Shown: piece by piece, positions 33,901 to 43,404 of the stretch
Position numbering within the stretch: the first letter of the stretch is position 1
How the letters are laid out: the number at the start of each line of letters is the position of its first letter
Source: Phallus indusiatus
Taxonomy: Eukaryota; Basidiomycota; Agaricomycetes; Phallales; Phallaceae
Reading direction: 5' to 3'
Assembly (NCBI GenBank): GCA_027605045.1
Contig: JAQFWX010000012.1
Location: 1,004,930-1,068,929 of the forward strand
DNA: 64,000 bases
Translations under genes and position numbers: made by a program
Notes under the pieces: model-generated
Told to the model about the DNA's origin: nothing
What the model saw: only the letters and a program-made list of their open reading frames with translations
Database searches by the model: none

Positions 33901-36427
33901 TAGTATTCGTTTATTTTTTGATTTTTTTCACCGTCTTGTTGGTCTTTCTCAAAGAATGTTTCGGTCATGAAAAAATCGAATAACGAGGTGTGAAGAGGTT
34001 GTAACAGAGCAGATGAGTCATAAATACCAGAAAAGAATGAACCAAACGGGCTGAGTATAGACCTGATATCTTTAATATCATCCTCCAAAATATTTTGTAG
34101 CATGTGGATTGAGAGGGGTTCTTGCGCAGTTACAATTGCTCCTACGATCACCTTGAACTGTTCTTTAAACCAAGGGTACCGCGATTCCGGTTGGCTCAAT
34201 ATAATTTGATGATATAGCTTGTATAGCGACGAGGAAGAGTTTGACACGCAAGTGTCCCAGTTTTGCCGTATGAGTTCTGGATGAGTGACTTTTTTATCGA
34301 TAAACCTGCAAGCTGTCTCAGCCCATTGGAAAAGATTTTGAGCACGCTCGGCTAGTATACCGCGCCAGTCTTCGTCTATACTGTCCAGAGTTGACGATAT
34401 TGAATACAGACGATTCGAGACATAGGCTTTGATATCGTGATACGTTTCGTTCGAGTCAATATCGCCCATCCGTATACATGTAATACTGAGCTTTTGACGT
34501 TCAAGTTGAGCCTCGATATCCTGTTCTGGGCGGGTGGTTACAATTATACGATAATTCTTCGGCAGCTCCGTCCATCTGCGAAAGAGGATTTCTAACATTT
34601 TTTCACGATCTCCACTTTCGTCCACAACGATAATTACCGGCCCAATAGTTGCCACGCTTTTGGAAGGCTTGATAATAAATTCATTGAATTGCGTTTCGGG
34701 ATCCTCGGTCTCCTGAATCGCAGCGCTAGAATTGATAATCTTGATCAACTCTTCTCGCCACGAGGCATCGCTATATGCCAAGTCAAGCGATATCGTGCTG
34801 AAAAGACAATTCCGCTTGTTTGGGGAACCCTTGTCAAAACAGAATATAGACCCGAGTCGGTTGATTGCTTTGAACATTCCAGCGATGGTATGCGCCATTG
34901 TCGACTTTCCTACACCCGCTTGTCCGCTCACGACAAGGATCTGTGGTGATGCGTCGTCGTTGAGTTGTTTCAGTATATCTTTGATCAATGTTTTGCGAGT
35001 TCCCGGTAAGCATTGTTTTCCAGGTTCAGGATAACTGCCGCTATAGCGCATTCCATTGAGAACTTATAGCGAAACGGCGAGATTTTGCTTAAGTGATAAT
35101 AGTATTTGATTAATGTAACCATACCTAAATTATCAACACCCTCTTTTACACGAAGTGTCACAATGCTCGTTTCAAGATTGACCGAATTCTTCAAAGTTTC
35201 CATAAGGCGGTCAAACGTGTTGTTGAAGTCTTGGATCTTGCTGTCCGCACTCCCGGTGATTCCTTTCAGTATGTTATGGACTAGGGCTCGAAAATCAGAC
35301 ATGATTGCACAATTACAAGACATCGAGAGAACAACAACCTGTATCTTCGGTACAGTATGCTCGTATAAAATACGCGCATTCAAGGGTTTGCCGAACCACC
35401 TTGGAAAGCGTCTCAGAATGGGCCTTGGTAAGCTCATGTAACCGATCCGCATCTTTAATGTAGTTGTAAACGTCCTCCAGTTTGTCACATAGCTGTTTAA
35501 TCTTGTCGTCCCTTTTCTTTTTCGCAATGATCGTCTAACAGAATTCATTTATGCAGCTCCGTATGTGAACGAGAATAATAACATGGTTCTACCTTGGGAA
35601 TAACAGACAGTACACCCCACGCCATCTTCGCATACGGGCTTATCTGAAGAAGTATTTTAGAAAAGCGACGAAGGTATATTTGCTAGAAACAATTACATTG
35701 GAAATATGATCTATAAGGTCCATAAAAACCTCAAAATTTTCGAGAAACGGTGACCAGGTGTCCTCATTATTACTGGATGCCTTCACCGCAGAGGTGGTTG
35801 AGTTCTTGGCCTTGACTGGGACCTCCATATTTCGTTGGCTTCCTAGCACTGCCGGTGTTTGCTGTATCGCTCCCAAAACGACGTCAGATGATTTCTCAAT
35901 CTTGAATGTCAATTGACAGTTTCCAGCAATGTCAAGTTTACATGACTCTGTGATCATTTAAGTGCTAAAATAACAGTGATACTTTTGATGATCGAACTAA
36001 CCAGAGCCGTTTTGCATCTTGAGGAGGTCAATGACCCGATGTTCGCACGAGTCAATTGTGGTGGTGGTAGTATTTAGAATTATACGTGAATTGATTCGGA
36101 CAATGGTAAAAGTGATGGGAATGTCGTCAGTGCTTTCACAGCCGCTGAAGATGTAAGGTGAAAAGTTGACATTAAAAGGATAGGAGTATTCGACATACAA
36201 AAAGAAAGACTCGTTCCAGGCTATGCGGTCCTCGCGTTCCCTGAACGCGGTTTTTTGGCTTTTCTTCTCCTGGCTGCCGCACTTGATCACTATCTGGATT
36301 TTGGAACTGAATTTCCATGAGGGTTTAGTCAACTGAACATCTTTATTCCCAGGTGAGATAGATTGGAACTTGAATGAGAAACTTGATAATTACCAGAAAT
36401 TATTATACCCTGCGTCGCAGCATCCAT
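30989..36427 (-). CDS. NLR gene B: C2-like / helical / NACHT / WD40 receptor, Walker B shortened
   Basis: Intracellular STAND NTPase receptor of the basidiomycete NLR type, about 1,600 residues. MDAATQGIIIS (36427) is spliced to DVQLTKPSWKFSSKIQIVIK, and AWNESFFLYVEY follows (C2-like beta domain). An exon CKLDIAGNCQLTFKIEKS comes next, then a helical region (DDKIKQLCDKLEDVYNYI ... FDRLMETLKNSVNLE). The NACHT exon (33510-35040) opens NGMRYSGSYPEPGKQCLPGT and has Walker A SGQAGVGKSTMAHTIAG and sensor RIIVTTRPEQDIE. Walker B reads VIIVVDESG, lacking the Ala-Leu-Asp of genes C and D. The WD exon (31308-33500) starts DADTGLAEDAMDAWEFAF and keeps one open frame of about 720 codons of degenerate blades (IEIWDLRTNTKV, LDVWDIESKNMV). 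The last exon ends WTECGPRDD at 30989. It would sense a ligand via the propeller and signal through the N-terminal region (inference). Confidence 0.82.
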
Positions 36428-36700
36428 GACAAGATATTGTTAAAGGCTGTAATACTGCGATTGAGCGGTGTGAACAGGACTTGTTTACATATTTGCGTCT
36501 TCATGTTGATCCTCGCATCTACATAGGACGATACAGAACTTCTGTTCAGTGCCGAAGCCGACTAGAACCTCCGGATTCAGAGTCCGCGCCACTAGTACGA
36601 AGAGCTTTTAGTTCAATTCGGAATTTGGATAGACGGCAGATCACTTTCTGCGCTCGTACGTTGAGGACAATACACACTATACCGTGACGTTTATGACGGC
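36428..36700. repeat. 5' flank of the NLR module, copy B
   Basis: Homologous to 48866-49110 and 59818-60057 (AAGATATTGTTAAA, CTTCATGTTGATCCTCGCAT, ACAGAACTTCTGTTCAGTGC, CTAGAACCTCCGGATTCAG). It presumably contains the promoter of gene B. No sharp TATA box identified. Confidence 0.55.
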
Positions 36701-36779
36701 TGGTGTGTAGAAATTGAATTTTGAACGACTTGCGTCAAAGTCGCACCACTGGCTACTTGCATGCTTCAACATATGTAGC

Positions 36780-37040
36780 TCGAAACAAACATAAGATTTC
36801 AGTCGACGCCCTTGTCGTTTTTGTTAAAGAGGTCAGCCGAGAAGCCTACGTTGAAATAGGAAAATGAAGACATCTTTGTTGATAATAGTATGCCATTTGT
36901 CTCATCTGAACAAGTGGATGAATCTGGCAGTCCGACTTTAATTAGGCTCGGTTCGGCTCCTACTTGAGGACTCATCACATACCTCGGAATCGAAGCGTTC
37001 GCAACGATCAGATGATCATCCTGCATCACCGCGGATAAAT
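36780..37040. repeat. Dispersed repeat Y, copy 1
   Basis: Matches 40900-41130 in the same orientation: GAAACAAACATAAGATTTCA, TCATCTGAACAAGTGGATGA, AGGCTCGGTTCGGCTCCTAC, GCAACGATCAGATGATCAT. No terminal repeats or ORF of note. Confidence 0.6.
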
Positions 37041-37619
37041 ATACGTGCTGAGCTCGAGACTTTTCGAGAGAGTGTTCCGTACCACTGACCCTTCCCGGGC
37101 CTTCCGAGTCTGGCAAGCAGTTACTTTCCCGTAGACGCTAGAATGTGTTTAGTACTCATGCAAGACCAATTCGGAGATGATTGTTGAGTCTACCAATGAA
37201 ATCTTCGGTCTAGTTTCCTATGCCATGTGCAACTACGATGTATTCGAAAGTTTGGCCAGGTGGGATAAACATTGACAACTCGAAATAAGAAGCATGAATA
37301 TCAATAATAGTAAGCCTTCTCGTTCTTGGTACACAGGTCGATAGATGGCATCATGGCAAGGGGCAAAATGAGTATGCAAATCGGTAATTGTGATTCCAGC
37401 TTGTTACGAGGAATTTAAAGTTAATCGCACTTGAGCAAGGCATTAAGACTTTTCCGTATATAAAAAGACACTGCACTTAGCTGAAATTACCATTTACTGT
37501 TTACTCTCAGGCCACCGTCCACAGATACACCTCTTTTAACTCATTAAGAGTACCGTTCTGACGCGCGCTGACGACTTGGTTCGCAGTACTGGGCTAGCTG
37601 GGCTTGAAAATGCCCAACG

Positions 37620-37769
37620 CGATTAGCTGAACGCGACCTGCTCCGCCCTAATCCCGGTACCAACACTGTTTCTACCTCCTGTTGTTGCGCTCTGGGGTCA
37701 GGTGGGACAACAGGAAGGGTCCGGGTGAAGGGTCTAGGGCAGCGTGCAGCAGAATTTTCAACAGTGTAA
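37620..37769. repeat. Truncated 3' flank of an NLR module
   Basis: Contains GGTACCAACACTGTTTCTAC, GTTGTTGCGCTCTGGGGTCA and AGCAGAATTTTCAACAGTG, and then homology to the other 3' flanks stops at 37769. This marks the remains of a further module copy whose receptor sequence is gone. Confidence 0.6.
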
Positions 37770-38230
37770 GTATTTTATTCGTGTCGCAACGCGCAGTATA
37801 AAATAGATAGAACTTGTATTTAATAGCTCGAGAAATATACAGTTTTTATACTAAATATAATATGAAATTAGGAGAAAACTAGCTACCGGAATTTATAATA
37901 TTTTACTTGGTCTTTACTAAAGCTATACTAATATTTTGCTAATTATTCTCTTAGCATTGTGCTACATGCGCCGCCGAAGGCGGCGCCTAAGCGTCCTTTG
38001 TATTTCCGATACCAACAATTCGAAAAGCGATATATATAATACTTCCTTCCCTGTGTCAAGCCGCCGTGGCTCTTGGCCCGAGTATTTAGCAGTTTGTTTT
38101 CTGCAGCACACGTGTCAGGTCGCGCGCCGAGTTCTTACAACCACAAACAAATGATAGCGATGTTTCCCTGTATCCATTTCTCTCTTTCAAAAGTTAGTGT
38201 AGTATTTATGTGGAATGTGTAAAAAAAAAA
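37770..38230. mobile_element. AT-rich insertion with GC-rich hairpin
   Basis: Sequence interrupting the 3' flank homology. It is AT-rich except for a perfect 19-nt hairpin at 37968-37986 (arms GCGCCGCC / GGCGGCGC, loop GAA), and is followed by a GC-richer stretch to about 38150. A small ORF reads through the hairpin as an Arg run (MRRRRRRLSV). It could be a MITE or an eroded retroelement end. Terminal inverted repeats and target-site duplications were not identified, so the call is tentative. Confidence 0.3.
37968..37986. repeat. Perfect GC hairpin in AT-rich sequence
   Basis: GCGCCGCC-GAA-GGCGGCGC: eight complementary pairs around a three-base loop, strikingly GC-rich against its surroundings. 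Confidence 0.8.
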
Positions 38231-38460
38231 ATAAGGATACGTCCTCCAGGTCCAGTTCAACTATGGATGTCCCGCGCTGATTCCGGGACACTTTCAATGA
38301 CATTAATATCTTAAACGGCAAGGTGATCAACGCTTTGTTTTCTAGGACATGAAATAATGAAAAACCATGTTCATCCCCGATTGTGATCTAGTTACAATTA
38401 TTTTCTCATGTTGAAGCTTGAAGTCTAGTTGGTAGCATGAACTGTTAAGACACAGACTAC

Positions 38461-39720
38461 GCTAAGGCAGCTCTAAGTTTCTGAACATGCCCAGAACATA
38501 CATGGATAAGTTCAGCACACCCCTATATGCATACTTGTGAAACAGCATACGCATTTCATCTGGTTGTGCATTGTCCTTTCTTCTCAGTTCCAGTGCCCAT
38601 GTAGGCTGCATCTCGTCTAACAAGCTGCACCACTTGCGGAGCAACGGCGCCATATGCTAGAACATGGGAGAATAACGGACATCCTCCTCAATACCCGGGT
38701 TCCACTTGATCTCTAACACAATTTGTCCGCGAGCCACACACCCTTTCCGTAAATCAGGACACCATTTTTTCTCCATGTTAGATCGACCTGGGTGGTGATG
38801 GTCGTGCATCGTCGCCCAGAAGAATGACTATATGCCTACCAACAAATAATGAAGACAAGGCTTGTTTTGTTCCATTGCAGTGAGAAGCTGTACCGACATA
38901 CTCTACAGTTATTGAGCAGTCAGACGTTAATGTATAAAGCCGACGAGTGACGCAAATCACAGAGAAAACCCCTTATCATGCGGAGGATTGAAATAGGTTG
39001 GGATGTAGGCCGGTCATTACAACCGCTTTGCACTCAGCTGTCGAACAATGTTGTTACAAAGCAGTACCCAGATCCCGAGCGATTGTTAGCAGTTCCTGGT
39101 ATTCTGAATGCTTTCCTTGTTGAGCCCCGGATTTAATAGATTCAACAGCTTTGAACGATCCACGAGATACAGGATATCTGCAGCGGGACATGTATTGGCA
39201 ATTTGCTCGAGCTTGTCAAGCTTTGTTGATACGCCGGGAGCCAGCCTGATTTGAATGTCAGAGAAAACATGTGTGCGAAGGAAAAACATTCATACCAACC
39301 ATGGAATGTAAGAGACGCTCGCATGGGTCAAGCGCGTCGGGGGAGGTTCTGTCTTTCGCCAGCAAGTGCTGAGTGCTGTGACCCAGAGTAGCGACGTTCC
39401 GCCGTTTGTAGAATTTGCGCCGATTTTCCTGAGGTGTTGAATACAGACCCGTAATATTTCCCGATATCCTCATCTGTTGGAGGCAGAAAATTGAATTGCA
39501 CATTCAAGTTGGTTGATTCTCACAGATGCACGTAACAAAGACCGGACGATACCAGATTTATTTTTACAAGCATTATACATTCCTGGCTCTCCGTTTTCTT
39601 TTGCTGCATTCGGCCAGTTGCATTTTACTACAAGTATAAACTTTAGGCGTGTTTCAGGTTCTACTTCTGGCGCAATGATGTTTGAAGGCGCGATTGGCAA
39701 AGAGCGGTGTCTCTTCTCAT
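38461..39720 (-). pseudogene. Unrecognised, probably broken minus-strand gene
   Basis: Several minus-strand coding-like pieces lie in order. They begin SNIIAPEVEPETRLKFILVV and KCNWPNAAKENGEPGMYNAC. A later piece reads APGVSTKLDKLEQIANTCPA, then GQIVLEIKWNPGIEEDV, and finally LRKWCSLLDEMQPTWALELR with a stop at 38461. The LVVKCNWP...E block is reminiscent of the beta-3 strand (VK..WP) of fungal FunK1-type kinases, but no catalytic HRD or DFG-like motif was found. The frames need several shifts, so it is likely a relic. Assignment to FunK1 is a guess; only the presence of coding-like sequence is supported. Confidence 0.3.
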
Positions 39721-39789
39721 GATGTACGATAGGATCAACTATTATTGGTATGTGATGTTAGGTGGGTGTGAACAAGATAATAAAATGCG

Positions 39790-40850
39790 TACTCTCTACC
39801 TTCATCTGCCGGGTCCTGTGAGTTGGGTAGAGCTACGTATACGGAAATAAACCTTCTCGCTATCTCAAAACAAATTCATCTACTCACAAGATTTCTTGCT
39901 AGCCGGACTCCGTTTACCGGTTTCGCTATTGACCTGCAGTGCTAGATGATGTTTGAACTGCTGCAAAAATTGAGATCAACCAACGATCAAGAACGGATCC
40001 TGTCAGTGTGCTCCACATCGCTAGCCATATCCCGGATGTTGTGTTACGTGAGGTGCCCACTACGACTCCACGTCTTGCGTCTATGCTTTTCGCGTCGCAT
40101 TTCGTTGTCGTTGGTGATTCCGAGCTAACTACATGTGTTCCGGCCACGAGTGGACGAGTGATGAATGGCGTTTTTGATATTCTACACCCCATTGATGTTC
40201 ATGAGCTTGGGTTTTCCGTTCGGGTTTTTCTGGAAGAAGAAAGGTTTTGACCGTTGGTAAAGGTAGGAAGTCCAGCATCATCAGCGGATTGCCACACCAA
40301 AACGCTGAGGAACATTTTCTGGACAGTACTACAACCAGCACTGTCAGGTTTTACCGGTTTGGAAGCGGAAAGACCCCACGATGAAATGAAAGAACCATCG
40401 CCTATAGTAGCAGGTCCAGAAGGTGACTCTGAACCCGTCCGCTGCATTTATACATTGAGAACAGTGTGTTGTACGTTAGTGCCGCTTGGTGTGTACATCA
40501 TGACGATATAAGATTGAATGATCGGCGTTTCAAGTTATTAAAGCGCGTTTACCAGATAAAAGACTGCCCTTGGAGGGCACTGTTGATAACGGGCGAGGAT
40601 GCTTTTTGTAGAGATATAAGATACATTCCGTGACTGAGCGCGCTTCTCACCCTATGGCCTTGTTTGCGCGCTGGCAATGTGAATGAGCCAAATACAATCA
40701 GCATTCGTGTGCTGAGCTCACTATGTGTAACGCGAAAGACCCAGGACAACAGATTAAGCCCAGTAGTCACTGTCCCAGTGTCCAAAGACAAGGATTTCTT
40801 ACGAGGAAGGGTTGGGAGGGGATATCCAAGTAGGACTCGATGGTGAAAAC
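39790..40850. repeat. Dispersed repeat X, copy 1
   Basis: Collinear with 49508-50090 and 51945-52210: CTCACAAGATTTCTTGCTAG, GCCGGACTCCGTTTAC, GGCCTTGTTTGCGCGCTGGC, GACCCAGGACAACAGATTAA. It contains plus-strand ORFs (40008-40250, 40254-40511) without recognisable domains that are broken in copy 2. It may be an old gene duplicated with the NLR modules. Confidence 0.55.
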
Positions 40851-40899
40851 TTGAAGGGAACTGTCAGTCAAAGTCGTGCCGTCGGCTACTTGGTTCGAC

Positions 40900-41130
40900 A
40901 CAGCTTGAAACAAACCTGAGATTTCGGTGGCCTCATTTTGCTTTTGTCGGAGAAATCAGCTGACAAGCCCCCGTTGAAAAATCCCTGTTGATAGAAGTAT
41001 GCTATTACTCTCATCTGAACAAGCGGATGAACTTAGTTCGACTTACACAGGCTCGGTTCGGTTCGTACTTGAGGCTTTGGGGACTGGGCCCGAATCATTG
41101 ACATGCTTGCAACGATCAGATGGTTATTTC
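40900..41130. repeat. Dispersed repeat Y, copy 2
   Basis: Second copy of the sequence at 36780-37040 (GAAACAAACCTGAGATTTC, CATCTGAACAAGCGGATGAA, GGCTCGGTTCGGTTCGTACT). It directly follows repeat X here, whereas copy 1 lies upstream of gene B. Confidence 0.6.
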
Positions 41131-41379
41131 GTGAGCGATCCTGTTGAATTTGCATAAGACAAATGAAACTGTCGATGTGAGATACTCCCGGGATAGCTGG
41201 GTTTGAAAATGTTCAAATGCGATTTGTTCAACGTTATCAACGCGATTTGAACAGTCCTTGCGAGCGTCATCGCGAACAAGTCGTCCAGCAGCAGCCTTTG
41301 TATTCGGCGAGCCCCTGAAAAAAGAAATTAGTTATTTGTCCCTAATTACTTAGCTCATAACGCTATTTTATTAGGTATC

Positions 41380-41990
41380 AGACTTGATCCAATATGTATC
41401 GGACACAGCTAGCAAGGATCCGAGCATGGCAATGTTTGGATGATCAAGAAGGGACATGACACTTTGGCGGGTAGCTCAAGTCTGCAATGAACGTCAACCA
41501 CATGCTACCATCCCTTCTGATTCCCCGTTCGTAGTTGGTCGTCGTTTACTCCAAAGGATTAATAAACCGCCAAGCGCAATCCGAGTCATCCTCAAATTCT
41601 TATTCCACCTATTCCAATCGTGCTATCGGCACGGTTTTGTCTATTCAACGAAACTCAATGAATTGTTCCACTATCCCGGCTTTGTCTTACACTGAAACCA
41701 ACCCCTTCCTGGCCACGGATGTCATCGTGAACTCATCGTGAACCATCGCTACACTATATCACTACACTTCAACCTACCACTGCTGACGGAGACGCCCTGG
41801 TCCGTATCGTTGACGGTGGCATGCTCTCATATCTCGCGACAAGTAGCTTGGGAAATGAACGCGTGTCTCTTCCACATTGATCCCCATTCTGATATATTCC
41901 GTCCTTGCTGTCCATACATCCCTATACCTTCGGCGTGTCACTGTACCGTGGACTTTAATGAAGAAGCCAAGGTTCTAACTATCTCGATCA
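41380..41990 (+). other. Three-copy ORF locus, copy 2 (broken)
   Basis: Corresponds to 26250-26700: the frame pieces SESSSNSYSTYSNRAIGTVL, PALSYTETNPFLATDV and ACLFHIDPHSDIF are recognisable but split between frames. Upstream blocks (GTATCGGACACAGCTAGCAA) match copy 3 at about 52360. Confidence 0.35.
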
Positions 41991-42270
41991 AACCGGTGAC
42001 GTGAACATGCAGAGCATCCCAAAACTCTCCCCGACACGAAACTGGCCATGAACGAATGCACCTATATGCTTCCATATCTGGAGACGCAATTGTACTTTAA
42101 ATGGAACGGGATAGATTTCTTCGCACACGAATTGAACTTGGGCACGTCTCGATCGCGCAGGTGTGGTGTTTCGAGACAAATATCGATGTCGTACTCATTT
42201 TTTTTGCAGGCTTGTTGATCTTTTCTCAAAGATTTTTTTCGGCCATGAAGAGTTGGCTTGTTCGCTGGTG
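41990..42270 (-). pseudogene. Ancient decayed NLR fragment, copy 2
   Basis: The minus strand aligns with the post-NACHT region of genes B-D. The plus-strand landmark GGGCACGTC...GCGCAGGTGTGGTGTTTCGA matches GGGCACATT...GCGCAGGTGTGATGTCTCAA of gene D. ATTTTTTTCGGCCATGAAGA matches ATTTTTTCGGTCGTGAAAAA. About 60 nt between the two blocks are deleted relative to the intact genes, and stops interrupt the frame. Confidence 0.65.
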
Positions 42271-42299
42271 ATGATTAGCAACTGTATGTACACGCCAGC

Positions 42300-42596
42300 G
42301 GGAGTTTCGCACCTTGAATTCAGTCGTTCGTAAACTTACGTGGCGATGGATCCGAGTTGGACGGCCTCAGTGGTACGGTCGTTTCTCTTTTCATTGATGC
42401 ACCGTCGTTCACGCCTTCATTTTCTCATAAGCGTAAGCAAGGACATCTTGTCGGACGAGCTCATCAAACTGACACGAGAAACCTTCAGTCTGGTAGCTTT
42501 GGCATTGTAAAATTCCGTTATACATGCGCATGTATGTACATCGGGTACAACCTGCAAGAACATGCTAGTGAATTAGAAAACTATGTTTTTCTCTAA
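42300..42596 (+). other. Short conserved ORF locus, copy 2
   Basis: A 79-codon ORF starts MDGLSGTVVSLFIDAPSFTP at 42357 and includes CMYIGYNLQEHASELE, with its stop at 42594-42596. Same length and stop as copy 3; function unknown. Confidence 0.35.
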
Positions 42597-43404
42597 GAGC
42601 TCGGCACACGCCATATTAAAGAGAAACCCAAGTGTGCCAGGAATAGTGTTTCCTAACTCGTTATTCAAGTTCGCGGTAGTGTACACCGGGCCTGGCCGTT
42701 CTATCATTCGGGCAATACGGTAAGCTCTGGAAAATTTTGAATGTCTGCGCAAAACAATGGCAACGAGTCTGGATAAATAGTGGGCGTATAAATGTCATTT
42801 GTTAAAAGGAGATGGGAATGCTACGCCTGAGCACCTCTAGAGTCTGACAATAGTGTTGGCGGGTGCTCAAGCGCGCGCAACTTGGTGAGATACTTCCAGG
42901 CGACGCGACAATTGGGTTCGAAACTGTTCAAAAGCGGCTTGTTGAACGCGATCTCCTCCATCCCATCCCGGTACCAACTCTGTTCTATCTCCCGTTGTTG
43001 CGCTCTGGGATTCGGGGAGAACGGGAAGGGTCCAGGCTCGCGCTGGGTTATGAATAGGCCGCTTCCGGATTAAAGGGGCTGGGAGTAGCATGCAATTGCG
43101 AGAGAGTTTTCAACAGTGTATTTTAGATGACTCTAAACGTCCCCATTTTGGAAATCATCGATTTCATGACTGAATTTCCGCGTTCATGTGTTTGCTTTCA
43201 GGCCTCTGACCGCGTGCAAGCTTGAAGTCGGAGTCATAATATGCTTCACAGCTTGAAAGTTACGTTGAAGTGTTCGACGCGGACTTGTGGAAAGTAAATT
43301 GACCATTCATCGTCAGTGGTATTTTTTGTCTGGTAGTACAAATTAAGTATGTACATTCGCCTCTTTTCAAACAAATTGCATATGTTGCACATTCGGTTTG
43401 GACC
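42597..43404. repeat. 3' flank of the NLR module, copy C
   Basis: Closely similar to 53530-54399 and to 27325-28107; immediately downstream of gene C's stop. No gene. Confidence 0.6.
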
